A DNA stretch of 64,000 bases from Pseudeuparius sepicola (taxonomy: Eukaryota > Arthropoda > Insecta > Coleoptera > Anthribidae), in assembly GCA_963920635.1 (NCBI GenBank), contig OY987301.1:20998501-21062500 (forward strand). Reading direction: 5' to 3'. Positions 26,301 to 38,279 of the stretch are shown in pieces. Each line of letters opens with the position of its first letter. The first letter of the stretch is position 1. Position numbers and translations under genes: made by a program. The notes below the pieces were generated by a model. The model saw only the letters and a program-made list of their open reading frames with translations. It searched no databases and had not been told where the DNA came from.

Positions 26301-26640
26301 AGGTACTTCTCATTGACAGCGTGTTCAGAAACGTGGAAAAATTAATTATTAAAATACAAGATCACGTGGCAATAATAGCCCTTTGGACCCACCCTAACGG
26401 TATGCCTATGGTTTTTCGAGGAATTTTCTATTTGAACTTCATTATAAAAAACATGGCAGCCTGTATAAAATCATATCAAAACGCATAATTTTCGAAAAAT
26501 TGAAAACTCAGTTTTTCACATAAAAAACCCAGGATAACTCTCTGATTCATACCTTATTATTGTGAGAATATGTGCCACATAATGCCCTTTGCAAGGCATA
26601 CTGAGTAAAATCACATCCAAAAATCTGTCACTATCTCCCG
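23380..26640. other. Repeat-rich spacer with one GC-rich stretch
   Basis: 23385-23640 ends in CCCTGTA and looks like a solo arm of a palindromic element. A G run lies at 23735-23753. Bases 24560-25040 are GC-rich, with CCAATCAG words and no convincing frame; this could be an unannotated promoter or transposon part. At 25380 the hAT-like end ATAGGCGTAGCTAGCC and a G run appear without a partner end. No gene is recognised. Confidence 0.4.
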
Positions 26641-26653
26641 GTCTACTACCTAT

Positions 26654-27640
26654 CAGGGCCGACGAGAGGGGGGGGGGGTAGATGGGACAAATTTCCGGGG
26701 CCCGTAGGCTCTGGGGGCCCGGGCAGGGTTGGCATTTCGTCTATTTGTTAGTTTTTAAATAAAATCGTAATCATTACGTTAGTTACGTATCGTATATTTA
26801 CAAGGTGATTGGTTATATTTTCCGTTTCCTTATAACTTTTCAGGATTAAGCTATAGAAAAAAGTTTAAATTCAAAAGTTGTCTGAAATTAAATAGAGTAT
26901 AATTTTGTATATACAAGGTGCTCCATTTTTCGCAAAGTTTTTCGATTTTAATGTAGGTAAGTTTATTCGAAAGGGTATATAAGGTTTGGGATATAACATA
27001 TATAATATATATGAAAGTTGCTTAGAATTTTGCGTAGAATTAAAATCGGTATAAAAATATCGGGTGTTCCATTAAAAAAAAAAGTTTGGTCCGCGAAAAA
27101 TGGAGCACCCTGTATATGCAACAAATACACAAAATTATACTCTATTTAATTTCAAACAACTTTTGTATTTAAACTTTTTTTCTATCTCTTAATCCTGAAA
27201 AGTTATAAAGAACCGGAAAAATCACCCTGTAGGTACATGAACGTGAACTAGTGAATTCGTGAACCGTGACTGCACAGTTCACAGCACAGATGAACCGATT
27301 ACAGTTTACAGGTTACAGACACTACAGGAGGGTACGTTTTTTCTTCTAAGTATCTTTTTTTGCCATTAGGTATGTAGGTAAATATGATTATTAAAAATGA
27401 ATCATTTAATTAAACTTTCACCTCATTTATTTTGTTTTTTCCTTATGTTGTTTCTATTCTATTATATCGTTATAATGTGAATAAAACTATAATTATTATT
27501 CATGTTGTATATTTATCCTACAACTGAACTAGGTACCCCTTATTATTATTCATTAGCATGGCATACCCTAGTTTAAATAGAAAGTATAGGGGCCCAAAAA
27601 GCTGAAGTCTCAGGGCCCGTTTCGGCTCTCGGCGGCCCTA
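26654..27640. mobile_element. hAT-like element with perfect CTACCTAT duplication
   Basis: The left end CAGGGCCGACGAGAG and right end CTCTCGGCGGCCCTA are inverted with small differences. CTACCTAT flanks it exactly at 26646-26653 and 27641-27648. G runs lie inside the left end. It encodes nothing and contains a nested palindromic element at 26799-27231. Confidence 0.85.
26799..27231. mobile_element. Short palindromic element nested in the hAT-like copy
   Basis: The left end TACAAGGTGATT and right end AATCACCCTGTA are inverted, and the arms continue through TTTTCAGGATTAAG, CTATAGAAAAAAGTTTAAA and GGTGCTCCATTTTTCGC. The centre lies near 27010. Its 433 bp make it a smaller member of the palindromic class. 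Confidence 0.8.
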
Positions 27641-28136
27641 CTACCTATAGGTACCTTATAGCATAACAATGATAAAAATGACACTTCCTATTATTACGTA
27701 AAGCGCCGACCCATGGACCGATTTTGCTTTCTTTAAAATGCAGAAGGCACGTTTTATTGATTTTTTGTTTTGGTTGAATTATTCCGGCATTTTTTCTTCA
27801 AAGGGAATTTGCCCAAACAACAGCCTTGCTTGTTTTGAACTTAATTAACTTGTGACATAATTTTAGTTTCGAAAAATCACGTACCAATGCCTTGAAAATT
27901 TTGAGCCCAGTATATGTAAAGTGCTCTATAGGATTTACGACAAAATGTTATTGAGAAAACTTGTTCATGATGAAAACCTGGGTATGGGTAGGTGTCGCCT
28001 AGGTAAGCCGACTTTGATTTTTATGCGTTGTAAATCTTTTAGCAGAAACAAATCAAAGTAGGCCTAGGCTTTTGAAATTGTTCACACCTATCCAGTCTTT
28101 CATCACGAACAAGTTACATAGGGAAGCAGTGGCGTC

Positions 28137-28399
28137 GCGTGACTTCAGAAACAGGGGCACATTCATTTTTTACTCAAGACAATAATGAACAACATTTAAA
28201 TATTTTTTATGGCAATTTCATTTTACCTGAAACAAAAATGGTATAAAAAGGAAACAATTATTTTTTCTTTTCATATTTTTAATAAACCAACGAGACAAAT
28301 AATATATGAAACAAAAAAACACCTCTGAAATAAAACAACTTGTACTGTCACTGCCAGGAGGGCCCGTGCCCCCCTGGCCCACCCTACGCAACGCCATTG
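28137..28399. mobile_element. Short hAT-like MITE
   Basis: The left end CAGTGGCGTCGCGTGAC and right end CTACGCAACGCCATTG are imperfect inverted repeats. Flanks ATAGGGAAG and ATAGGGAGG look like a decayed 8- to 9-bp duplication. A G/C-rich block lies inside the right end. It is non-coding. Confidence 0.65.
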
Positions 28400-29204
28400 A
28401 TAGGGAGGGGGAGGGATACATACAAGAGAGGGGGTAAGATGGAAACATCCTTTTTTGGGCAGTACCTACATCTACCTAATTTTTGTTGAAAGTATATACA
28501 AAATGTGTGATGGAAATTGTGGAAATACTTTATTTAGATATTATATAAGGGAATATACATACAGGGGTCCAACTTTAAAACTGTACAAATCCGTAAAATA
28601 TTCATTTTTGGAGATAATCGCCTAAACTTTTTTTTGTTTGAAAGGCCTTCAAAACCCGCTTCTTTGGACCTTCCTGCCATTTTCAAAATGCAAATCCAGG
28701 GCCGGCTGCGATTTTCTTTATACACCCGATTTTCACGAAAACCATCATTTAGCGATTGTTTTATTTAAAGTCTGACCCCACAACGTTAATAAGAACCCCC
28801 CAAAACCCTTAAATACCAAATTTGAATAAAAAATTTACAGGAAGTTCCATTCTGCAGGGTGTCAAAGTTGAGCAAAATAGAAATTTTAAAGGCATCTGCC
28901 AAGTCAAGTGTGCTGTGGAATCCCCTAAAAACAGTTGAATGGTCAATAGCACCACTCAAGGTGTGCAAAGGTCCAATACAAAGTATACAGAGTGTTCTTA
29001 TCTGTGCCATATCAAATTACTGAATTTTTGGAACTTTATACGGGTCAAAAATCATGTATACCTATCAAAACCGCTCCACACACTATAAGTACCTAAACAA
29101 ACTAAATCTAAAAAATACAGAAGCCTGCCAGCAGTGGCGTAACTATTGCTGTATCGGCTGTATCAATGATACAGGGCCCACTGACCTGGGGGCCCACCGA
29201 CCAA

Positions 29205-29690
29205 TAAAAAAAAACAAAAAAAATCAAAATTTGATTTGGTTACTACTTTAAACTTAAAATTAAATTATTTTCTTTTAACACTACGGGTGACTTCAGATTT
29301 ACATTTACTTACAGTAAGTAGGTATCTAATTACAGTCATAACTCACAAGACCCCTGTTATCTTTTTATTTTTCGGATTTAAAAATCGGCCGGCAGTTTGT
29401 TGAAAATAATGTTAATTTTATTTCTGTAGGTATTATTTATAAATAATGGTATGCTGTTCTGGAGTATGCAGTGGCGGACCAATAAAAAAAAATCAAAAAA
29501 ATTAAAATTTGATTTGGTTACTACTTCAAACTTAAAATTAAATTATTTTCTTTTAACACTACGGGTGCCTTCAGATTTGTATGCATCTATGCATCTCATA
29601 GACATAATAAAACGGCAGTTTGTTGAAAATAATGTTAATTTTATTTCTGTAGGTATTATTTATAAATAATGGTATGCTGTTCTGGAGTAT
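29205..29690. repeat. Tandem duplication with a 277-bp step
   Basis: ATTTGATTTGGTTACTACTT and the text up to GCAGTGGCGGA are present twice, the second copy starting about 277 bp later. The first copy ends after the first ten or so bases of the neighbouring transposon (CAGTGGCGGA) before the unit restarts. The duplication therefore happened after that transposon had inserted. Confidence 0.75.
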
Positions 29691-29691
29691 G

Positions 29692-30732
29692 CAGTGGCGG
29701 ATACAGGGGGGGCGACCGCCCCCCCTCTTTCTACAACCATTATTACAACCGGAGTATTATTAAGTAATCTAAAAACGCTCTTTATAACTAGAAATGACAT
29801 TTCTTAATTTGGTAATACAAGGTTGGCAGCAATGTTTTGGGCGCCTACAGGGACGTATTTAGCATGTCCGGCAGAAATGTCATAATTTGTGACAGATGCG
29901 TAACTTTATCCTTAATATTCGATCTCTGTGTCTATATGGCTATAACCTAACAAACTATAACTATAGTATTTTTCTATGCTTCAAAGAACAGAGTTTAATG
30001 TTAATTTCTATCTATTTAAATTTAGGATTTGTGTGTGTAAAATGTAAATTCTGTTTTCTGATGATTACTGCCCTGTCCTCCGTCACCTATCAATAATATC
30101 AATATGGCCGCCTTTTACGGAATTCTAGGGACATGAAATATTTTTACCTGTCACAATCTAGTGTACAATTAAAGAGCGTTTTTAGTATATTTTTCTCAGT
30201 TTCTCAATGACACCAGTACGAAGTCGCATCGCGACAACGGCAAGAAAATTTTTGAGCATATATACTTGCCACTTTCCCGATAAGCAATGCATCGGCGGAA
30301 ATATATTTTCTTGTTTCACTTAAAAGAATTATAACTTGGTTACATACCAATATATGGTCCAAGACAGACTAAGTAATTTAACCCCATTAAATATAGAGAC
30401 CATAGACCGCAGTGTACCCATAAATGAAGAAAATATCAGTTTGCGGAAGAAGAGAAAATAAAATTTTATTTTGTGATAAGTATATTATTTTTTAAATCTA
30501 AAGAATTATTGTTTCTTTTGTGATTTTGTTTTGTTATGTTTATTATTTAAGTAAGTTTGTTTTTTATTTTGTTTGGGTAAACATTTTTTTGTTTTTGTTT
30601 TTCTAGAGAAATAAAATATTTTATTTTTCACAAAAATGCATATTATATTCTACAAATTTTCCTTACCGGCCCCTCAGGAATTTTTTTTACTACGCCGCCC
30701 CCCGTTTTGATTTGCCTGGACCCGCCTCTCTG
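29692..30732. mobile_element. hAT-like element with perfect GGAGTATG duplication
   Basis: The left end CAGTGGCGGATACAGG is followed by a G run. The reverse complement of the right end is CAGAGAGGCGGGTCCAGG. GGAGTATG flanks both sides exactly (29684-29691 and 30733-30740). It is the innermost level of a three-deep nest and encodes nothing recognisable. Confidence 0.85.
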
Positions 30733-33330
30733 GGAGTATGTAGATTTTATTTTACCCCCCCCCCCCCGGCTCAGGGGCCCTCGGCTTAGCCTTTGATACA
30801 GGGCCCACTCAAAGCTAGCTACGCCACTGCCTGCCAGTGAGTAAGTCCATATCAGTTAAGGTGGCTGGTGTGCCACAACAGGAAACGCACAGAAAATGTA
30901 TCATCTTAGACAGTGACTTTGTTGAGAAAGATCCAATAATTTAAATTGTTTCTATTTGTTGGTTGGCATTTTGTAAAGAAATAAATTACTTTTGTGTTTA
31001 TTAATATTTTTTCAATGATTCCAGAGCACTCCTGACCAGTATAAAGTTTAATAAGAATTCAGAATTTTGAGATGGCTCAGAGAAAAATACCCTGTATATT
31101 TTTGTAGTAAATCTTTTCACACCAACATTTTGTGTGGTCCTGTTGACCATTCCACTGTTTTGAAGGGATTCCATGGCACATTTGACTCGCCAGATGTCTT
31201 TAAAATTCCTATTTTGCTCAACAACTATATGACACAATACAGAATGAAACTCCCTGTATATATTTTGTTCAAATTTGGTATATGGAGGTTTTGGGGTGTT
31301 TTGATTAACGCTGTGGGGTCAGATTTTAAATAAAAAAAACGCTAAATGGTTTTCGTGAAAATCGGGGGTATACAAAAATTGCAGCCGGCCCTGGATTTGC
31401 ATGGCAGAAAAATCAAAAGAAGCGATTTTTGAAGGCCTTTCAAACAAAAATATGTTTAGGCGATTTTCTCCAAAAATGAAGAATTTACGGATTTGTACAG
31501 TTTTAAAGTTGGACAAAAAAATGCAGGTCTTCTGCGGACTGTGTGGGTGCGCGTGCACACGCACTGCCTGCATAAATTAACCGAAAAGTTAAATTCTCGA
31601 TTCAATTAAAATTTCCTTCCTGCATAACATCTTATCGCCCAAGTCATTCTGTCGCTATCCTGGATCCCGTGCGTAAACTTTAACTTTGTATGGATTTTTA
31701 TATAGGTATGATTAGCATGGATATAGTGTCATAGTGTGAGTTTGTATACTTATGACTGTTCCAAAGGTGGACATGATGTACCTAAATTCGGTGGAAAACT
31801 GGAAAATGTTACATAATAAGGTACTATACGAACACACATTTCCAATAACTTTTTCTGATATTCTCAGGGCAACCCCGAATTATCCTAATTTTTAATTTTA
31901 AATGTCATATTTGACAGGCATGGGACTGTGACGTCACGACTTTCTTAGGCGCAATAGTGTGGCAAAAACATGCACCAATATAGCCCAAAATCAGATTTCC
32001 AAAAAATCTATTATAATAATAAATTTACCGTTTGGTGCAAACTTTATCAATAGCAGTGCGGGTGACCGACAGAATATACAGTGTGGTCATTTAAGTGTGC
32101 AACATATGGGACTTTTTCCTTCGTTCAGAATTAAAACAGGACAAAAAACGGAATATTCTGGAATACTGGTTAAAGGAATTTGTGCAGGTAAAAAAATAAG
32201 ATTTTATTATTTTGCAAAAAATGATTTTTGGCGATAACTTTTTTATAGACTCTTGTATACAAAATCCGATGACACCCTTGAATTCCTCTTAATTTTTACT
32301 ACAAATTCATTTTTTGAATTGAGCGTAATAGTGGAAAGAAACATTATCGATTAACAAAACAATTCATATAGGTATATTCGCCGATTTTGGGCATTATAGA
32401 AATATCTAGATATTTTTTTATCTTTTGCCCCACAAAAATTTTAGATTTTTCCATAGCTGTATGTCAAATTGAGGTTTTTGTATTAGTACCATAGTACCTA
32501 TGATTTATTGTCAAATTAAAGGAAAATGATGGCGCGGAGTATTTTTTAAATTGGAAACTGAATGTCTGGTTGCCCTCAATAACAAAAAATACGAGTATTA
32601 AACATTGCGTAGGAAAATAGTAACCGCATGTTGCTCCTTACGAGCCGAAGGGAGCGGTAATCGTTAGGAGGCCATGATTAAAAAATATCTATATGTATAA
32701 TTAGGTATACTATAGGTACCTACATAATTACAAAAAAATAATATTATTATGCAGAGAACATATAATTTTATATAAAATGAATATATATAGGGATCAAAAA
32801 ATAGTTTTTGCTGTAAAACCACAGAAAACTCCAAAACTTTAGAGAGGTATTGTCAGTTTCTTAGTTTCTTGGGAGCATGATTTTTTATTAGGATATAGGA
32901 GCTAGGTAAGGTAACCTCCTATAGATTCTGAATTCGACTTAAAGACGTCTTTTATATAGTTTCTTGCTGATCTTTTCACTGGGTATACCTGGGCAATTTG
33001 GAAGAACTACGGATTTTCTAAATCATATTCCAAAAATCAAAAATTGATATCTTTCTCTCAAGGTTTGCAATGTTTAAACGGAGATTATTATTTCCTCTGC
33101 AGGGATGATGTTTTAATTTAAATACATCTGGTCGGAAAATAGCAATAATAGCTTTAGGGTAAGTTTCATTTCAAAACCACTCTCATCAGGAAAGTCAACC
33201 TGCAAAATATTATTAAATTCACCTACAAATAATGTTCCTGGCATTTTCTTCAAAATGTTGATATTTTAACAGCAAATGAAATTATTCTTTATTATGAGAC
33301 ATGGTTTATATATTTTTATGAAGCATCAAC

Positions 33331-33361
33331 CAATGACGTCAAATAGGTTCTGACGTCATTG
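33331..33361. mobile_element. Tiny palindrome with perfect GCATCAAC duplication
   Basis: CAATGACGTCA, a short loop and TGACGTCATTG form a 31-bp insert. GCATCAAC lies directly on both sides (33323-33330 and 33362-33369). Confidence 0.8.
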
Positions 33362-34149
33362 GCATCAACACATTTTTTCGTAGCTCACGTAGGTACACTA
33401 CATAAAACAGCCGCTTGTAGCGAAGATAAACGTAAATAAAATAATGACTCGTGGAATTTAGTTGCCGAGGTCTCTATTTTTTTAAAATCGAAAAATATCT
33501 AAAAAGGAAATCGCCCGTCCATGAGCCGACCGGTGCACCGTGTCTTGACCTGAACGATCACTCTACCTTGATCAAACACGTACCTACCATGACCATGAGC
33601 AACTTACATAGAAATAATATTGATGTTCAAACAGACCAAAATACTATTATACTGAAAGATTGCATTGTTATAGATTATAGATAACGATTCCGCAATGAGT
33701 CTGAAACGTTAAATGATACTTTATTGGACAGGTTGTAAATATCTGGCCATATTTTACGGGTGGTGAACGACTCTGACGTTTGGTTCTTTTACATCTCACC
33801 AAGGCCAACTGAAAAAAAAAGAGTACCTACTATAATGGCTCACATTAGTGCCGCATTTTGAGCTTTTAATAACTAGTTTGAGGCTTTTTAATGTCGATTT
33901 CAAAAAAAATAACTACCAATCCAGGCCAGGGACTCTATAGTTAGGTACCTTCATTTGTAGTGCCAAAGCCAAATTATTCAAATAATCAACCTACATAATA
34001 CATTTTAAGAAATTTGCCCTTCAGAACAAGAGATGTTTTGATTTAGTGTGGCCCAATAACATTTTTTTGCATTAAATCATATATTACTAATAGATCCAAA
34101 GATCAATATGTAGCGTCATGCCCGAAATTATCTCCTAAACACTAATACC

Positions 34150-34181
34150 ACAGACCTATATAGCTTCGATATAGGTCTGTG
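34150..34181. mobile_element. Tiny palindrome with perfect CTAATACC duplication
   Basis: CAGACCTATAT, the loop AGCTTCG and ATATAGGTCTG form the insert. CTAATACC flanks it exactly (34142-34149 and 34182-34189). Confidence 0.85.
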
Positions 34182-34739
34182 CTAATACCTATGCACCCAG
34201 GTTAAAATTTCAAGGGCCAAAGTCAAGGCAATATATAAAATGTTATTAACTTATCACTACTTAAAAATATACACTTTGGATACTTTAAAACTCAAGGCAA
34301 TATATAAAATGTTATCAACTTATCACTATTTAAAAATAGGCCTTTGAATACTTAATAATTATTGTTATTATGTTAGGTACTGATTAACTGCGCTATCATT
34401 TTTGGTATACCTACTTCAGACTGTATTAAAAAACTAAAAAAATAAGTAGGTACTGAATATTTTTATAACTACTGGGCCCTTTTGAAGCAAATACAGGCAG
34501 TATGTGAAAATAGTGTATTAACTTACCCACAAAATATTAAACATATATAAAAGAAACTATTTAGAGTCTAGATAATTATTTGTACGAGATAAGAATGTGT
34601 AAGAACTATAATAACCCAACTCAGTTTTTTTATTAATACATATTAAACCTCTTTAAAAATATACAAAAAAAAATCGGTACAGATGATAACAAACATTGGT
34701 CTAAAAGTAGTTAATAAAACAATTAAAATATACAACAAT

Positions 34740-35548
34740 TTACTTCGATTTTTTCTTATCCTGTGAGACTTGCTGTTGCCTTCTCTTGTTGGCAATGTAG
34801 ATTGTCCAGAAGAACCCAATTAAATTGATTACAAGAACTCTTAACTGAAAGATGGTAACTAAACAAAGGAGTACAAATGAAAATATCAAGAACTTACCAT
34901 GGGTGGCACAACACTCAAATTCAACAGGTGTAGCAATGTTAAGTATTTCCAACTCGAAGTCAAGACTGTCCAGTACAGTGCTTGCAATTGTTTAATAGCT
35001 GTTCTGTGGTCTTTACCCTCAAGCCGAGCTAAGGTATACAATGTAAATGCTTGGTAAAGGGGTGAATATATCAGTCTTTCGAATATGAGCTTTTTGATAA
35101 CCACAAAAGAAGCTTCTTCTGGCACCCAGTGTTCTAGCACTGAATAGAAATAGTGTGGAATTGTACCGCCAAAAAGAAGACTAGAAATATAAAAAAAAAT
35201 GAGTATTAAATTATCATGTAACCTTTGGCCCCTATTATTTAATATACCTACAATACTATAGCAATAATATCAATATCACACCTACCCAAATGCAGAATAT
35301 GCAATCAAACTTTGGATGTCCAGTACTTTTCCTCCGGCGGCAATCCTCTGGGATGCATAGTTACCAGCAGTTGCTATCACACAACTTAAATCAGAATATA
35401 TAATTTATGAAATAAAAATTTACCAACAACTTAAAAAAATACTTTAAAAATGTCCTTACCAGCTAATTGCTTTGGTTCTTATTGGATGTTCGTACAACTG
35501 ACCGAAATAAAAGGTCATAGCATTAATAAGTGGCTTTGAAAGAATCAT
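34740..35548 (-). CDS. PXMP2: Peroxisomal membrane protein 2-like (Mpv17/PMP22 family)
   Basis: Four minus-strand exons join in phase: 35548-35460, 35384-35286, 35180-34898 and 34844-34740, giving 191 residues. All introns are GT-AG. The protein starts MILSKPLINAMTFYFGQLYE, contains RTKAISCCVIATAGNYASQR and the strongly family-like SVLEHWVPEEASFVV and ARLEGKDHRTA, and ends with the helix RVLVINLIGFFWTIYIANK and a Lys-rich tail. Length and four hydrophobic segments fit Mpv17/PXMP2 proteins; EHWVP and LEGKD point to PXMP2 rather than Mpv17. In animals this protein forms channels in the peroxisomal membrane. The Met was chosen as the only one upstream of the conserved part. A possible poly(A) signal lies at 34629-34634 (AATAAA on the minus strand). 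Confidence 0.88.
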
Positions 35549-35739
35549 TTTTTGTTGATTTTAATCGTAGCGTAATGGTAAAGTGCGGTTCAACTAAAAG
35601 TGATAATAAATCGCAATATCATATATGAGATATAAAAAATATTATAAAGATGAAAGATTATAAAGCACTCACAAAAAAATAAAATTTGCACAGAAAAAAC
35701 AAACTGGTTAGGTAGACGGGTAATTATTCACTTCGTCAA

Positions 35740-35870
35740 GTCATCGGGTTTGTTCCAACAGCAGTTCGAAACCGATTCTCGGCGAACTGATTGGTTGAAA
35801 ACAGTTCTGGAATCACTTTTCTTTTCTGCAATCTGATTCGCTAGAACAGGTTCAGAACTGTGTGTTGGAT
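35740..35870. repeat. Dispersed repeat also found inverted at 60150-60275
   Basis: CAGAACTGTTTTCAACCAAT and related text (GATTCGCTAGAACAGG, GAACTGATTGGTTGAAAAC) occur here and, as the reverse complement, in a rotatin intron at about 60150-60275. It lies just upstream of the PXMP2-like gene. No coding is seen. Confidence 0.65.
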
Positions 35871-35871
35871 C

Positions 35872-35899
35872 CACTGAACTATATACGGAGAGTTCAGTG
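35872..35899. mobile_element. Tiny palindrome with perfect GTTGGATC duplication
   Basis: CACTGAACTATATACGGAG then AGTTCAGTG makes a 28-bp insert. GTTGGATC flanks it exactly (35864-35871 and 35900-35907). Its arm CACTGAACT is shared with the insert at 44619. Confidence 0.85.
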
Positions 35900-36159
35900 G
35901 TTGGATCAAAGCTTATATTATGTTCCCGTTTCGTTTATGAATTTTGGATTTATTCCTTTACTCAATGATTAGACGCATTTGCAAACGCATCATGTCGAGT
36001 TGCTGATGCTTTTATTCAACATGAGTTGAAAATACTAATATAATAGGGTCTGCTAATACCTTTGTATTTTATTTTTTATCAAAAAAGAATTGGCCGTTTA
36101 ACAGCGACAATCGTCGTAAAAGACGGTCTTCTTTAGTTCAAGTGGTTCAGGTGGTTCAG

Positions 36160-38270
36160 GTCACTTAATTTCAAGAGAAATTCGGAACGAACCTTCGAAA
36201 TTTACTGGCATGGTCCAAGATCCGTAAAACGATTCTTGAGCATGGTCCAACGGCTCTCGTAAAATAAACTGGACCGCGATTGGGCCCCTACTCCCTCCAC
36301 CAATTTTTAGCCATCCGGCAGAGGGCGCTGGAGCCCACCTGGATAGCCGCCATATTGTGTGCATTCTAGGGGAAAAGAGAAATTTGTGGTGGCAACAGAA
36401 AATGACATTTGACAACGGCCAACCACGGCCCTCGTACATTTGACAGCCAATGACGTGTGCGCCCAATATGGCCGACATAGGTATATATGTGTATAATATA
36501 TAGGTGGGACAAAAATTTAGAAACTTTTTCGAGTTATTATGCTTAGCCGAGCGGCTTGTGGTATTTTCCTGGCGGCCAAAACTAAAATTTTTGAGGATAA
36601 TAATCCATCGGTAAGTAATTTTGCAATTTAAATTAACTTTTGAGGCCATGCACTAAAATGGCATAGGCGTTTGTTTAGGTACCCACTTCTTCATAATTGA
36701 ATATTTCTGCGTCGATTAGTTTTTCGAAACAACTCAAAAGTGCGCGCCACAGTAAAAACGGAATCGTCATCCCGCCATACTTATACAGAGACTGTCCCGG
36801 ACCAAATTTGCTCCTGGGCAGTTCTTTTTTGGCTGTATGAGAGATATTACAGTGCCGTGGAGTGTGCCTTTTGCTAGTATCTTTAAATAAAGAATCCCAG
36901 GAAGGAGTAACAGCTGCTTGTGCTTACCACACACTATATACTTTAAATATTACTCTGTATTTCTGAATTGATTTTCCAGACTACACCTCTGACTTCTATT
37001 CCACCAATAGGTATGGGTCAAGGTCATTGAATTTGCGGATGATTTCTCAAGAGTAAGTTATCGCGCCTTCTCAATCAACGGTTATCGTTATCCTGCTGGC
37101 CTGCTGGTTCAGCTGGTTGTTTTATATGCTTTGTTTCTGTTATTGGTAAAGCACTGCGGCAAAACACTAGTTGCAGAATTTTTTTTATAAAATAAAAGCA
37201 TGCGAGTATTTTCGTTTGAAATGAAGTCCATGACTAGTATAATATATGGCTAGTGTAGTGTACCTAAGAGATAACTAGGTATAGAACGCATTAGATTTTT
37301 CAGTTTCTGTATAGTGGACCAATTGGTTCGCTTTGGGGCTATAAACAAAATTTTCTATTTTCATTCTTGCATACGTTACAAAATACTGTTCCAAAATATA
37401 ATATCCAGAATTCTAGCTTCTTCAACTGATTGAACAGATCATCCCTTAATTCCAAAATAGGTTTATTCTTCTGCAATTCACATAATGGTCTGTGCATATG
37501 ATTTTCTTCATGAGCATGGAAATGTGACATTTCCATGAAATGTCATGTTAGGTATCACAAACAAATCTACCTATACTAAAAGCTTTGTTAATATGACAAA
37601 ACTGCGAAATATTGAACGCAGAGAGAATTCGTAAACGTAAAAAGGGCGGAAATGGTAATAAAGCATCGAATTGATAAGTACAATGGAAGTCGCACAGGTA
37701 CCACTTTCATTGTTGTTTGGGGCAGCCAACTCTAGAGAGAGATAGGTTTTAAATGGCAATAAGTAAGACAAGGACGCCTAATGAACGTGTCAGCTGATTC
37801 AGGCAAAGGAGGTATATAGTGATGTTGCATATTAATGAGATAATTTAATGGGCATGTTCCGTAATTCTCTTTATTGTATGATCTGTATTCCGAAATTCGG
37901 GGCTTGTTTGTAGGAATGAGAATTTTTCTATATAACCACAATTATGTAAATATTGCACAGAAAAAAGTAGTGAATTGATTAAGAAAACACCTACATGGCA
38001 ATTGTATGTACCTGGAAGTAAATTGAGACAAATAAAATACAAAATACAAAATAAAAGTTTATTTTAAAATAAAGGCGACAAAATATCTAGGATAAGGTAT
38101 ACATTTTCAACTTTAATTACTTATCTTAATTGATTTATTAATTTTAAAATTAAATTTAATAGGAAAAGCATGTAAGACAGGTAGCTTTTACATATTTTTA
38201 TATATATTTTATATTGTTTAGGCATCTAACAAAAAGAATTACAAATAATTACCTTATTAAAGGGACCAGA
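36160..38270. other. Mosaic of dispersed repeats without an intact gene
   Basis: 36480-36800 is a reverse-strand family-B fragment. 36800-37140 matches, reversed, the two sides of the palindrome insertion near 43.4-44.4 kb, so it is an uninterrupted relative of that site. 37320-37560 matches 60740-60990 in reverse; its open frame 37339-37536 is broken in the other copy, so it is repeat-derived. At 37515-37537 CATGGAAATG and CATTTCCATG form a small hairpin not seen in the other copy. Confidence 0.5.
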
Positions 38271-38279
38271 ACCTCAAGA

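Larger units (their letters stand above)
29132..30829. mobile_element. hAT-like element with perfect CCTGCCAG duplication
   Basis: The ends CAGTGGCGTAACTA and TAGCTACGCCACTG are inverted with one mismatch. CCTGCCAG flanks both sides exactly (29124-29131 and 30830-30837), inside the spacer of the palindromic element. Subterminal ATACAGGGCCCACT occurs near both ends. A second hAT-like element and a tandem duplication lie inside. Confidence 0.9.
28566..31515. mobile_element. Long palindromic element split by a hAT insertion
   Basis: The left tip GTCCAACTTTAAAACTGTAC faces the right tip GTACAGTTTTAAAGTTGGAC. The arms share CGCCTAAAC, GGCCTTCAAA and AAATCCAGGGCCGGC, and further inside GCCTGCCAG leads into the spacer TTTCCTGTTGTGGCACACCA. 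The spacer is interrupted at 29132-30829 by another element; without it the length is about 1.25 kb, like 4288-5541. It belongs to the same family as that copy but has different outermost ends. Confidence 0.8.
31520..34730. other. Spacer with repeats, no recognised gene
   Basis: It holds two tiny palindromes (33331 and 34150, listed separately) and a dispersed repeat at about 33425-33700 that recurs at 57410-57760. Shared text includes GGAATTTAGTTGCCGAGG, CCCGTCCATGA and TACTGAAAGATTGC. Open frames here lack recognisable motifs. Confidence 0.5.

Noticed and set aside
36161..36649. A 162-codon minus-strand open frame
   Set aside because: Part of it lies in a family-B repeat copy and no protein motif is visible.
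37339..37536. A possible small protein with His-rich start (MEMSHFHAHEEN)
   Set aside because: It lies in a dispersed repeat whose other copy (60740-60990) has stops and shifts in the same frame.
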